This document shows positions 28,540 through 37,289 of a DNA stretch of 64,000 nucleotides, piece by piece. Position numbers and translations under genes: made by a program. The notes beneath the pieces are model-generated. The model had not been told where the DNA came from and made no database searches. It saw nothing but the letters and a program-made list of their open reading frames with translations. The DNA is from Devosiaceae bacterium (GTDB lineage: Bacteria; Pseudomonadota; Alphaproteobacteria; Rhizobiales; Devosiaceae), in NCBI GenBank assembly GCA_021648375.1, contig JAKISW010000002.1, positions 1 through 64,000 of the forward strand, read 5' to 3'. Numbering within the stretch: position 1 is the first letter of the stretch; every line of letters begins with the position of its first letter.

Positions 28540-28642
28540 AATCTGCCACTTAAAGACATTTTTGCGTAACAAAAATGCGCTTTGGTTCAACCTGTCAGTG
28601 CGGCACATAATGAGCCGCTTAAAATTTTAAAGGAACAAAAAA

Positions 28643-29137
28643 ATGAACCGGATTATTACAAAAACCGCGATGGCAGCAACTCTGGTAATCGGTGCACTTA
28701 GCGCGCCGGCATTTGCTCAGGCAACAAATATAGTGGTGCCAAATGACATGACAATGAGTGCGCCGGCAGGTGAGCAAATGGGCATGGGTAATCAGGCCAA
28801 TCAACCCGCAATGGGCAACATGGGTGGTCAAGGTGGCATGGGTAACATGGGCGGCCAGGGTGAAATGGGCAACCAGAACAACATGATGCAGATGATGATG
28901 CAAATGCATAAAATGATGCAGCAGAACATGGGTAACATGGGCGGCCAGGGTGGCATGGGTAACATGGGTGGCCAGGGCGGAATGGGCGGCCAAAATGGCA
29001 TGGGTACTGGTGCCGATAACGCTCAGAATATGATGGGCATGAACAGCCCAGAGCAGGTTAAAACCTTTGTCGAAACTTTAACTGCTGAACAGCGGAACAT
29101 GTTGATGCAAATGCTGCAGGAAAACACAGCACAATAG
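28643..29137 (+). CDS. Secreted Met-Gly-rich protein
   Basis: A 164-residue exported protein. A Sec signal peptide ends at about residue 25 (SAPAFA-Q). The mature part has about 29 Met in 139 residues, mostly in GNMGGQGGM-type repeats around a MMQMMMQMHKMMQQNM helix, with no Cys and one His. The last 30 residues (SPEQVKTFVETLTAEQRNMLMQML) look like an amphipathic helix. Periplasmic Met-rich proteins commonly bind Cu(I) or Ag(I) by thioether groups or act as oxidisable sinks; which applies here is unknown. AAAGGAAC precedes the ATG. It lies behind the duplicated operator-like element and in front of the SHOCT gene. No homologue is recognised by name. Confidence 0.85.
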   Translation: MNRIITKTAMAATLVIGALSAPAFAQATNIVVPNDMTMSAPAGEQMGMGNQANQPAMGNMGGQGGMGNMGGQGEMGNQNNMMQMMMQMHKMMQQNMGNMGGQGGMGNMGGQGGMGGQNGMGTGADNAQNMMGMNSPEQVKTFVETLTAEQRNMLMQMLQENTAQ

Positions 29138-29201
29138 TCCGGTGAATGAAGGCACCTGAGCGGAACGACAAATAGTTCCGCTCTAAATAAGGAGATGTCA
29201 G

Positions 29202-29453
29202 ATGGGATATTCAATGACAGATGGTTTTGGAACTTGGGGAGGCTGGGGAATGGCTTTTGGAGGTTTTATGATGATTTTCTGGTTTGCTGTTCTGGTCGCA
29301 CTTATTATGTTCATTGTTAGATGGTCCAGCGGGAACACCAACGATACGCCCCGTACCGATGCAGCACAAATCCTCAAACAACGATATGCCCGCGGTGAAA
29401 TCGACGCAGGTGAATATGAAGAGCGCTTGCAGTTTTTACGTACAGCGGACTGA
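29202..29453 (+). CDS. Small membrane protein with SHOCT domain
   Basis: An 83-residue protein with a Gly/Trp/Met-rich start, one transmembrane helix (about residues 20-43) and a C-terminal SHOCT domain (about 55-80: AAQILKQRYARGEIDAGEYEERLQFL). The SHOCT motif is a short helical pair found at the end of many small membrane proteins; it probably aids oligomerisation. Such genes are frequent beside copper-resistance genes, which fits the Met-rich neighbour. The ribosome-binding site AAGGAG lies 8 bases before ATG. The gene starts 64 bases after the Met-rich gene and ends at a hairpin terminator, so the two probably form one operon. Confidence 0.88.
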   Translation: MGYSMTDGFGTWGGWGMAFGGFMMIFWFAVLVALIMFIVRWSSGNTNDTPRTDAAQILKQRYARGEIDAGEYEERLQFLRTAD

Positions 29454-29473
29454 TCCGCACAACAAACTAATTG

Positions 29474-29514
29474 AAGGCGGGGGCATCTGGCAATTGTTCC
29501 CGCCTTATTTTATT
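29474..29514 (+). terminator. Rho-independent terminator after the SHOCT gene
   Basis: An 8-bp stem, AAGGCGGG (29474-29481) with CCCGCCTT (29499-29506), extended by wobble pairs, is followed by ATTTTATT on the plus strand. It closes the Met-rich/SHOCT operon. It sits just beyond the stop of the convergent aminotransferase gene but lacks a U-run in that direction. Confidence 0.75.
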
Positions 29515-29521
29515 CCTAAAA

Positions 29522-30928
29522 TCAGATTTCACAGGCATTTTTGGATTTTGATACCATTTCACAGGCCAGGTCATCTACGCTGGCAATTATATAATCCGCT
29601 ATTTCATCACTCATCAAACAATTGAAATTAAGCCGCACCCAACCCGGTTTTTTCTCCTCGTAGCCCAGATTTATCTGACGCCTTATATTTTCTGAAACAG
29701 CCCTATCAACCCCCAGCAACCGATGCCCATAGGGGCCTGCGCAAACACAGCCTCCCCGCGCCTGAATCCCATAACGTTCAGAAAGCAGGCGGGTGAATAA
29801 TTGGTGGTGAATGTAATTGCCTTCCATATTACTTATGGTCAGCGAAAAAATCGGCAATCGATCAGCAAGCGGATTACCCAACAAATTAATATAGGGATTT
29901 TTCTGCCAGACATTTTTCGCCCGCTGCAATAATTCATCATCCCGTTTTTTGATAAAATCCACACCAATGGCCCGCTTGACCATAAAAACCAGTGCCGCCC
30001 GAATATCCCCGATCAGGTTTGGGGTCCCCGCCTCTTCCCGCTCAATCACCGAATCAAGATAATCATGAGACCATGGTGAAACATAAGAAACAGAGCCGCC
30101 CCCGGGCCAAGTGGGTGTTTTTGAGCTAATGCAATCCTTATGCACAATCAACAGGCCCGAAGCCCCGGGACCACCAACAAATTTATGGGGTGAGATAAAA
30201 ATCGCATCTTTTTGTCTGCCCGGCCCCGGATTGATATCAATAGGCAAATAGGGCGCCGCCCCCGCATAGTCCCAAAAAGCCAACGCCCCGTAGCGCTTTA
30301 ACAAAGAAGTCACCCCTTCAATATCAGCTATAATACCACTGACATTGGAGGCAGCTGAAAACGCACCAATAAGCAGAGAATTACTGGAATTTGCTTTCAG
30401 TTCCCTTTCCAGCATTTCAAGATCAGGGCCTCCATTTTCTCCCTCATCAATTTCGATGACAGCCGCCCCGCTTTCCCGCCAGGGCAAAATATTTGAATGA
30501 TGTTCATAAGGACCGATAAAAACCACCGGGCGCTCAGCATTCCTCTCCGCACGCTCCTTAAGCGAACAAAGTGCCACCATTCGATTTATTGCCGAAGTAG
30601 CCCCCGAACCACAAAAGATAATTGCATAATTATCACCTGCATTGATTTCATCACCAATCAGAGCCCGCGCCTCTTCCCTTAAAGCACTGGTATATGCCCC
30701 GCAAAAAGATGCATCGGTGTGAGAATTTGCATAAAATGGCAATACCTGCTCGATAACAAATTTTTCAATCTGCACCAGCGCTCTGCCTGATGCAGTATAA
30801 TCCGCATAGGTGATTTTTTTTACACCAGACGGAGTGACAATCTCTGCCCCCTCGCCAATCAACCCGGCACGCAAATCATAAATCAGATTATCACTATCAA
30901 GATATTCATCGAATTTCCCAAGAGCCAA
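29522..30928 (-). CDS. Class V aminotransferase, cysteine desulfurase-like
   Basis: A 468-residue PLP enzyme of fold type I. The PLP-binding Lys is in SPHKFVGGPGASG (about residue 250); the Asp/His contacts are in ALAFWDYAGAAP and GPYEHHSNILPW. The segment RGGCVCAGPYGHRLL near residue 390 resembles a conserved stretch of this aminotransferase family and carries two Cys; whether either takes part in desulfuration is not known. It is longer than IscS/SufS (about 400). The start is TTG at 30928: an in-frame TGA lies one codon earlier, so this is the longest possible frame, with GGGA upstream. It is divergent from an Lrp-type regulator, which probably controls it, and lies next to a peptide-type importer. 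The substrate is unknown. Confidence 0.85.
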   Translation of the reverse strand: MALGKFDEYLDSDNLIYDLRAGLIGEGAEIVTPSGVKKITYADYTASGRALVQIEKFVIEQVLPFYANSHTDASFCGAYTSALREEARALIGDEINAGDNYAIIFCGSGATSAINRMVALCSLKERAERNAERPVVFIGPYEHHSNILPWRESGAAVIEIDEGENGGPDLEMLERELKANSSNSLLIGAFSAASNVSGIIADIEGVTSLLKRYGALAFWDYAGAAPYLPIDINPGPGRQKDAIFISPHKFVGGPGASGLLIVHKDCISSKTPTWPGGGSVSYVSPWSHDYLDSVIEREEAGTPNLIGDIRAALVFMVKRAIGVDFIKKRDDELLQRAKNVWQKNPYINLLGNPLADRLPIFSLTISNMEGNYIHHQLFTRLLSERYGIQARGGCVCAGPYGHRLLGVDRAVSENIRRQINLGYEEKKPGWVRLNFNCLMSDEIADYIIASVDDLACEMVSKSKNACEI

Positions 30929-31042
30929 TTTTCAAGTCCCATACAAAACCATTTTGCCAAAAAATAATTTACATTGACATTCACCTATTATTTTCCAAAA
31001 TTGGTAGAAATTTTGCATATAATTTGAGAAATTGATCGAAAA

Positions 31043-31507
31043 ATGACTGTAAAAATCGACAAAAATAATGCAAAAATTCTACGTGCCATTCAAATGGACG
31101 GTTCCATGTCTCAAAAACAATTGTCCGAACATGTAAACCTGTCTCCAAATGCCTGCTGGCACCGTCTACAAAATCTAAAGAAGCAGGGAATAATTCAGGG
31201 TCAGACCGTGCGTATGGATCGCAAAAAACTTGATCTGGGGCTGGTTGTATTTGTCATGGTCAAAACTCGCCATCATTCGGCCAACTGGCTGGAAAATTTT
31301 CGCGCCCATGTTCGAAATATTCCCGAAGTCATAGATTTTTTTCGTATCGGTGGGGATTATGATTACCTGCTTAAAATCGTAACCAAAGACATGCATACCT
31401 ATGATGGAATTTATCAGCGACTAATATCAAAAGTTGAGCTATCCGCCGTAACTTCATATTTTGCCATGGAGGCCATTGAAGAACAAAGGCCCCTGCCCAT
31501 TCGTTAA
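31043..31507 (+). CDS. Lrp/AsnC family transcriptional regulator
   Basis: A 154-residue DNA-binding protein. The N-terminal helix-turn-helix is at about 5-55 (DKNNAKILRAIQMDGSMSQK, LSPNACWHRLQNLKKQGII); the C-terminal RAM ligand-binding domain at about 65-145 includes FFRIGGDYDYLLKIVTKDM. Members sense amino acids and usually control a divergent or adjacent transport or catabolic gene. Here the divergent gene is the class V aminotransferase, and the importer operon ends 30 bases downstream on the other strand. A TATAAT at 31018-31023 could be its -10 box, but the leader would be very short and no good -35 was seen. Confidence 0.93.
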   Translation: MTVKIDKNNAKILRAIQMDGSMSQKQLSEHVNLSPNACWHRLQNLKKQGIIQGQTVRMDRKKLDLGLVVFVMVKTRHHSANWLENFRAHVRNIPEVIDFFRIGGDYDYLLKIVTKDMHTYDGIYQRLISKVELSAVTSYFAMEAIEEQRPLPIR

Positions 31508-31537
31508 TAAAACAAGCAATTTACGCAGCCATTACAT

Positions 31538-32500
31538 TTAGGCGAAAAAGCAGGCAACCCGGGTTTTGTCCTTCATGGTCATTTCTGGCCGCTCAGCCTT
31601 GCACTTGTCAGTGGCAATCGGGCATCTGGGATGATAGGCGCAACCACTTGGCGGATTAATCGGATCAGGAATTTCCCCTTTTGGCGGTGCAACTTCCCTG
31701 CCAAACCCATCTAGCTTTGGTGCCGCCTCCAGCAACATTTGTGTATAGGGGTGTTTGGGCGATCCAAACAATATGTCCCTTGGCGCCTCTTCAATCAAAC
31801 GGCCAAGATAAAGCACGCCCACCACATCAGCCATGTGCTGAACTATGGTCAGGTCATGGGAAATAAACAGATAGGTAAGTTTAAATTCTTCCCTTAGATC
31901 GCTCATAAGATTTAAAACCTGAGCCTGAACTGAAACATCAAGAGCAGATGTTGGTTCATCACAAACAATTAGATTTGGCTCCGCCGCCAATGCTCTGGCG
32001 ATACAGATACGCTGCCGCTGCCCACCGGAAAATTCATGGGGATATTTGTTTACATCAAGCGCAGAAAGCCCCACCTGCTCAAGCAGTTTTTCCGCCAATC
32101 CTTTTGTGTTGCCTCCGCGCGCCTCAACCGGCTCAACAATTATGCCCCCCACTTTCCAGCGCGGATTAAGGCTGGCATAGGGATCCTGAAAAATCATCTG
32201 AATGCCCGAACGCGTTGAATTTAATTTTGATTTATCCCGTTCATGAAACAGATCAACCCCATCAATTTCAACACTGCCGGATGTGGGGGGTAAAAGCCCG
32301 ACCACAATTTTTCCTATGGTGGATTTTCCCGACCCGCTTTCACCAACCAAAGCATAAACAGAGTTTTTTTTAATATTAAAACTCACATCATTGACCGCAT
32401 GCAATATCGCTTTACTTTTGCCCTCAATCACCCGGTTTAACCAGGGAGGGGAAACGTCAAACTCGCGACAAAGTTTTTCAACCTTTACCATATCTCTCAT
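31538..32500 (-). CDS. Peptide-type ABC importer, ATP-binding subunit (DppF/OppF-like)
   Basis: A 320-residue ATPase of the nickel/peptide family. Motifs: Walker A GESGSGKST, signature SGGQRQRICIARAL, Walker B LIVCDEPTSALD, switch His in FISHDLT. The C-terminal oligopeptide-transporter extension has the Cys-rich segment GCAYHPRCPIATDKC, which in relatives binds an iron-sulfur cluster or a metal. It is the last gene of the five-gene importer and overlaps the DppD-like gene by 4 bases. It would energise uptake with the second ATPase. Confidence 0.93.
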   Translation of the reverse strand: MRDMVKVEKLCREFDVSPPWLNRVIEGKSKAILHAVNDVSFNIKKNSVYALVGESGSGKSTIGKIVVGLLPPTSGSVEIDGVDLFHERDKSKLNSTRSGIQMIFQDPYASLNPRWKVGGIIVEPVEARGGNTKGLAEKLLEQVGLSALDVNKYPHEFSGGQRQRICIARALAAEPNLIVCDEPTSALDVSVQAQVLNLMSDLREEFKLTYLFISHDLTIVQHMADVVGVLYLGRLIEEAPRDILFGSPKHPYTQMLLEAAPKLDGFGREVAPPKGEIPDPINPPSGCAYHPRCPIATDKCKAERPEMTMKDKTRVACFFA

Positions 32501-33480
32501 TGTTTAGTCCCATCAGCAAACCAGCAGGCGGCGCGGCCTTCGTTCAAATCCATTCCCGGTGCCGGGTTGATTTTGCATTTATCTTTGGCAATCGAACAAC
32601 GGGGATGAAAAGCACACCCCTGAGGCAGATTATCCAGCCGGGGCATCGCTCCCTCAATCTGGTTAAGGCGTTTATTACCCTTTGCCGCCAATGGAGTCGA
32701 AGCCATAAGACCTTGCGTATAGGGATGAGTTGGAGAAGTCAGCACATCCCGAACCGGGCCAAGCTCCACCATTCGGCCCGCATACATAACAGCAACCTCA
32801 TCGGCAGTTTCTGCAATCACGCCCATATCGTGAGTAATCAGCATAATTGCCGTGCCCCGCTCTTTGCACATGCGCTTTAAAAGCGAAATAATCTGGGCCT
32901 GCACCGAAACATCCAACGCAGTTGTTGGCTCATCAGCAATCACCAGAGATGGTTCGGCGCAAAGAGCCAGCGCAATGACCACCCGTTGACGCATGCCACC
33001 GGAAAATTCATGGGGGTAAGAGCCTATCCGTTGCGCAGCGGCGGGAATTCCCACCTCATCCAGTGCCGCAACAGCCTTTTCCATTGCCTGTTTTTTATCA
33101 ACCGGCAAATGCTCCATAATGGTCTCAACAAGCTGGTCGCCAATCGGCAACAAGGGATTTAACGAAGTTAAAGGGTCCTGAAAAACCATGCCGATTTCTT
33201 TACCGCGAATTTTTCGCATTCTCTCCCGGTTCAGATTATCAATTCTTTTCCCGTTAAGCCAAATTTCACCCCCGGCGACATGGGCTGGTGGATCAAGCAA
33301 TCCGATAACCGCATTTCCGGTCATTGATTTACCGGCCCCGCTTTCTCCGACAACTCCAAGGATTTTACCACGTGCAATATCCAGGCTAAGGCCGTCAACC
33401 GGTCGCAATATCCCCTGTCGTGTTGGAATTTCAACACCAAAATCTCTTACGCTTAGGACAATTTCCCCCATATTATTCAT
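32497..33480 (-). CDS. Peptide-type ABC importer, ATP-binding subunit (DppD/OppD-like)
   Basis: A 327-residue ATPase. Motifs: Walker A GESGAGKSM, signature SGGMRQRVVIALAL, Walker B LVIADEPTTALD, switch His in LITHDMG, and the C-terminal GCAFHPRCSIAKDKC segment. It pairs with the DppF-like subunit on the cytoplasmic face of the permease. It starts 10 bases after the DppC-like gene and overlaps the DppF-like gene by 4, so translation is coupled. Confidence 0.93.
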   Translation of the reverse strand: MNNMGEIVLSVRDFGVEIPTRQGILRPVDGLSLDIARGKILGVVGESGAGKSMTGNAVIGLLDPPAHVAGGEIWLNGKRIDNLNRERMRKIRGKEIGMVFQDPLTSLNPLLPIGDQLVETIMEHLPVDKKQAMEKAVAALDEVGIPAAAQRIGSYPHEFSGGMRQRVVIALALCAEPSLVIADEPTTALDVSVQAQIISLLKRMCKERGTAIMLITHDMGVIAETADEVAVMYAGRMVELGPVRDVLTSPTHPYTQGLMASTPLAAKGNKRLNQIEGAMPRLDNLPQGCAFHPRCSIAKDKCKINPAPGMDLNEGRAACWFADGTKQ

Positions 33481-33490
33481 CAGCCCTTAC

Positions 33491-34423
33491 TTATCGCAGT
33501 TTCGGATTTAATACATCGCGCAGCCAGTCCCCCAGCAGATTTACCGATAGGGCCAGGGTCAGCAAAGTAACTGCCGGAAACAGCAATATCCACCACTCCC
33601 CCGAAAACATGAACCCCTGACCAATTCTAATAAGCGTGCCAAGCGAGGGCTGGGTTGGCGGCGCGCCAACACCAAGAAACGACAGGGTTGCTTCGGCGAT
33701 AATCGCCAGCGCTAAGGATATGGTTGCAATAACCAATACCGGACCCAAAACATTGGGCAATATATGGCGCACCATTATGCTTATGGGACGGCGTCCATTT
33801 AGATGAGCTGCCTGCACATATTCTTTGTTTTTTTCCACCATGGTCGCGCCGCGCACCACCCGGGCAAACTGCACCCATTCCGAAAGCCCAATGGCAATCA
33901 CTAACACCCAGATTGCCATTTCATCTCTTTGTTCAATGGGCGTAAATCCCTTGGCAATACCAAAAACCAGCATGGCCACTAAAATTCCGGGAAATGTAAG
34001 CTGAACGTCAGCGATGCGCATAATCAGCGCCCCGATCCAGCCGCCAACATAGCCGGCAACAAGGCCAAGAGTAACACCTAAAACCATGGCAAAGGCAACG
34101 GCAGCAAAGCCGACAAATAACGAAATTCGCAAGCCATATAGAATGGTTGAAAAAACATCGCGCCCCTGATCATCAGCCCCCAGCCAAAAACTGTCCCCGG
34201 TAAACTGATTTGGCACCATGGGCTGGGAAAACCCGTTCATCAGGTTTAACGTTGCAGGGTCAAACGGATTATAAGGCGCAAATAATGGGGCAAAAACCGC
34301 GCCCAATATCAATATCATTGCAACAAAAAACGAAACAATTGCCACCGGAGTGCGCCGGAACGACCACATAAAATCTGACTTCCAGGCCCGCGAAATCGTG
34401 TTTGTGAAAGAAAAACCTCTCAT
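33491..34423 (-). CDS. Peptide-type ABC importer, permease (DppC-like)
   Basis: A 310-residue inner-membrane permease with an N-terminal transmembrane helix (about 30-52), a periplasmic loop and five further helices. The EAA loop that contacts the ATPases is near residue 200-220 (EYVQAAHLNGRRPISIMVRH). N-terminal OppC-type segment and length are normal. It overlaps the DppB-like gene by 4 bases and forms the channel with it. Confidence 0.93.
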   Translation of the reverse strand: MRGFSFTNTISRAWKSDFMWSFRRTPVAIVSFFVAMILILGAVFAPLFAPYNPFDPATLNLMNGFSQPMVPNQFTGDSFWLGADDQGRDVFSTILYGLRISLFVGFAAVAFAMVLGVTLGLVAGYVGGWIGALIMRIADVQLTFPGILVAMLVFGIAKGFTPIEQRDEMAIWVLVIAIGLSEWVQFARVVRGATMVEKNKEYVQAAHLNGRRPISIMVRHILPNVLGPVLVIATISLALAIIAEATLSFLGVGAPPTQPSLGTLIRIGQGFMFSGEWWILLFPAVTLLTLALSVNLLGDWLRDVLNPKLR

Positions 34424-35403
34424 TTTCCACTCCCCGATCTGTCGGCCCGCAATCTGGGATCAATGGCAAAATACAACAGATCAACAACCAGATTAATTGA
34501 AACAAACATTACTGAAATCAACATCAGATATGCAGCCATTACAGGAATATCCACAAAACGGATCGCATTGATAAATAACAATCCAACACCGGGCCACTGA
34601 AAAACAGTTTCAGTAATAATAGCAAAAGCAATAATGGAGCCAAGCTGCATTCCGGTAACTGTTATCACCGGCACCAGAGTATTTTTAAGCGCATGACGAA
34701 AATATACAGACCGGTCTTTTAAACCCCGGGCGCGCGCAAAACGAATATAATCCTGGCGCAAAACTTCCAGCATTTCAGAACGCACCAAGCGCATAATCAG
34801 CGTCATCTGATACAGGCCCAGCGTAATTGCCGGTAAAATTATCGCCTTTCGGCCACTTTCGGTCAGCAAACCTGTGCGCCACCAGCCCAGATCCACAGTT
34901 TCACCCCGCCCAAAACTTGGCAGCCAGCCAAGTTCCACCGCAAACAGATATATGAGTAAGATTCCTATGAGAAAAGTTGGTAAAGACACGCCGATCAGCG
35001 ACAGGGACATGATTATATTCGCCGCCCACCCATTACGCCTGATCGCTGTAAATACCCCCAGAGCCACACCAAAAACTATTGCCAATATCGCCGATACCAT
35101 TGCCAGCTCCAGCGTGGCTGCAATGCGCTCGGAAATTACATCGGATACCGGGCGTCCCTGCCGGTAACTGATACCAAAATTCCCCTGAACTGCGCCCTCA
35201 AGAAACCTGTAATATTGTACGGGAAACGGCTGATCCAGCCCCAATTGGGTGCGCAAACGCTCAATGTCGGCGCCAGTGCGCTCCTGACCCAGCATATTAT
35301 CTACCGGATCACCAACAAAATTAAACATTGAGAATGCAACAAGACCAACCACAAGCAGAACAATTAGCGATTGAAAAGCCCGTCTGATGGTAAAAGCGAG
35401 CAT
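34420..35403 (-). CDS. Peptide-type ABC importer, permease (DppB-like)
   Basis: A 327-residue inner-membrane permease with six predicted helices. The N-terminus (FTIRRAFQSLIVLLVVGLVAF) and the EAA loop (DYIRFARARGLKDRSVYFRH) match the DppB/OppB family. It is separated from the substrate-binding protein gene by 93 bases that contain a stable hairpin, which is common where the binding protein must be made in excess over the permease. Confidence 0.93.
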   Translation of the reverse strand: MLAFTIRRAFQSLIVLLVVGLVAFSMFNFVGDPVDNMLGQERTGADIERLRTQLGLDQPFPVQYYRFLEGAVQGNFGISYRQGRPVSDVISERIAATLELAMVSAILAIVFGVALGVFTAIRRNGWAANIIMSLSLIGVSLPTFLIGILLIYLFAVELGWLPSFGRGETVDLGWWRTGLLTESGRKAIILPAITLGLYQMTLIMRLVRSEMLEVLRQDYIRFARARGLKDRSVYFRHALKNTLVPVITVTGMQLGSIIAFAIITETVFQWPGVGLLFINAIRFVDIPVMAAYLMLISVMFVSINLVVDLLYFAIDPRLRADRSGSGK

Positions 35404-35441
35404 GAATTTCTTATCCTGTGAAAATCTTTTAATTTATATTC

Positions 35442-35470
35442 TCCCCGGCAAAATTCGATTTCGCCGGGGA
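35442..35470 (-). other. Hairpin between binding-protein and permease genes
   Basis: TCCCCGGC (35442-35449) pairs with GCCGGGGA (35463-35470) around a 13-base loop. On the coding (minus) strand the stem is followed by GAATATAAATT rather than a U-run. It is therefore more likely an mRNA-stabilising or partly terminating hairpin that raises binding protein over permease than a full terminator. Confidence 0.6.
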
Positions 35471-35496
35471 AATGTTTGAATACTTAAACGGGTACC

Positions 35497-37080
35497 TTAA
35501 GAGGCAAATTCAAAATATTTGAATTTAGGTGTATCTTCAGGATCGACAATTGTGCCAACACTATCGGACATGCCCCAGTTAAGCACCTGATGGTGAATTG
35601 GAATATAGACCTGCTCCGCCTGCACCACAGCCCAGATTTCAGCAATCATCTGATTGCGTTTTTCCAGATCGGTTTCAGATGCCAGTGCCTGAATTTTTAC
35701 GTCCAGTTCAGGATCAGAGAAACGGGTAGCGTTCCAGGAACCAAATTTTTCACCTTTGGTGTGAACCAAAAAGTTGAAAATATATTCACTGTCATAGGTA
35801 GGAACACCCCAACCCAGCATGTAGAAATCGGTTTCCAGATTGCCGAGCAGCGGGAAATGCTGTGCTTTGGGCAGTGCTTCAAGCTGAATGGTAATACCGA
35901 TCTGCGCCAGCATGCCAACCGCTGCCTGACAAATGGCTTCGTCATTGATATAGCGATCATTAGGACAATTCAAACGGATAGAGAAACCATCTCCATAGCC
36001 AGCTTCGCTCATAAGAGCTTTTGCCGCATCAATATCATTGGCGGGAACCGCATCAAGTTCAGCGGTCCATCCATTAACAAATGGCGGCATGATAACCCCG
36101 GCAGGAATTGACTGGCCACGCATAACCACCTGTTGGATGGCCTCACGATTGATCGACATGTTTATTGCCTGACGAACCCGAAGATCTGCCAAAGGATTAG
36201 CCCCTTCAACATTATCGGTTGTCAAATCCGCATCGCCCTGGTTCATACCAAAGAAAATCACCCGGTTTTGCTCAGCTGTAATAACCTGCAAACCATCGGT
36301 ATCATTCACCCGGGCCAGATCCTGCACCGGCACGTCCTGAATGAAATCAACTTCCCCGGAAAGCAGAGCTGCCACACGAGTCGCCTGATTTTGGATCGGG
36401 GTATAGATGATTTCTTTAACCTGCATAGGGAATTCATCCATTCCCCAATAATCTTCATTGATGGTCAAAACAGTTTGAGCATCGGTCTCACGAGAAACCA
36501 AAGAATAGGGTCCGGTTCCGTTGGCATTGCGCGAAGCAAAAGTATCTTCACCGCCCTCGTAATCCTGAACCTTGACCGCACCATTTGCCTCGGCCCAATC
36601 TTTATCCATAATAAACAGATTGGTCAGATTGGAAGGCATAATCGGGTTTGGACCATCTGTAACAATCTCAAATCCATATTTTCCGTTAGCCCGAACCTCG
36701 GTAACTGAAGACAAAAGCTCCTTATAATCACTGTCAGGTGTCATGGCGCGCTCAAAGGAAAACACCACATCTTCACTGTCAAATTCCGCTCCGTCGTGGA
36801 ATTTAACCCCTTCGCGCAGCTTGAACCACCAGACATTGGGATCCTCTTCACTGGGTCCCCACTCGGTAGCAAGTGCGGGAACCGGTGCTCCGGTCATATC
36901 ACGGATAATCAGCGGCTCCATAATCTGATGAATAAGGGCTGTCGTAGGCCCTTCATTTTGCGCATGGGGATCAAGCGTTAACGCATCCCCGGCCCGTGCC
37001 CAGCGCAGAGTTTGCGCGCTGGCAAAAGTGCTCATACCGGCAAGTATCAAAGTTGCCAGCAACATCGTTTTCATTTTCAT
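35497..37080 (-). CDS. Peptide-type ABC importer, substrate-binding protein (family 5)
   Basis: A 527-residue periplasmic binding protein. The frame runs 10 codons further upstream, but ATG at 37080 has AGGAGG six bases before it and opens a good Sec signal (MKMKTMLLATLILAG... cleaved after ASA). The mature protein begins QTLRWARAGDALTLDPH and contains WWFKLREGVKFHDGAEFDSEDVVFSFERA, the SBP family-5 signature. Ligand could be a di- or oligopeptide or another small compound; sequence alone does not decide. It heads the importer operon. The 209 bases upstream, towards the AidB-like gene, show no obvious promoter or gene. Confidence 0.92.
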   Translation of the reverse strand: MKMKTMLLATLILAGMSTFASAQTLRWARAGDALTLDPHAQNEGPTTALIHQIMEPLIIRDMTGAPVPALATEWGPSEEDPNVWWFKLREGVKFHDGAEFDSEDVVFSFERAMTPDSDYKELLSSVTEVRANGKYGFEIVTDGPNPIMPSNLTNLFIMDKDWAEANGAVKVQDYEGGEDTFASRNANGTGPYSLVSRETDAQTVLTINEDYWGMDEFPMQVKEIIYTPIQNQATRVAALLSGEVDFIQDVPVQDLARVNDTDGLQVITAEQNRVIFFGMNQGDADLTTDNVEGANPLADLRVRQAINMSINREAIQQVVMRGQSIPAGVIMPPFVNGWTAELDAVPANDIDAAKALMSEAGYGDGFSIRLNCPNDRYINDEAICQAAVGMLAQIGITIQLEALPKAQHFPLLGNLETDFYMLGWGVPTYDSEYIFNFLVHTKGEKFGSWNATRFSDPELDVKIQALASETDLEKRNQMIAEIWAVVQAEQVYIPIHHQVLNWGMSDSVGTIVDPEDTPKFKYFEFAS

Positions 37081-37289
37081 ATTTTTCCTCCTGTAATCAA
37101 CAACCGACAACTAAACGGTTTTTTTTGATTATAGCAAGACAGCCATTCACATTTTTGTGATGCTTCAGTTTCAATATTTATATATTTGAGCTTCGAAAAT
37201 ATTCATATTCGCCCTTGCCAGTGCTGAAATTTTCAATCGATTTACGGGATTTTAACCATAAACTCAGCTTAAAAATTTATTTTAGCAAT

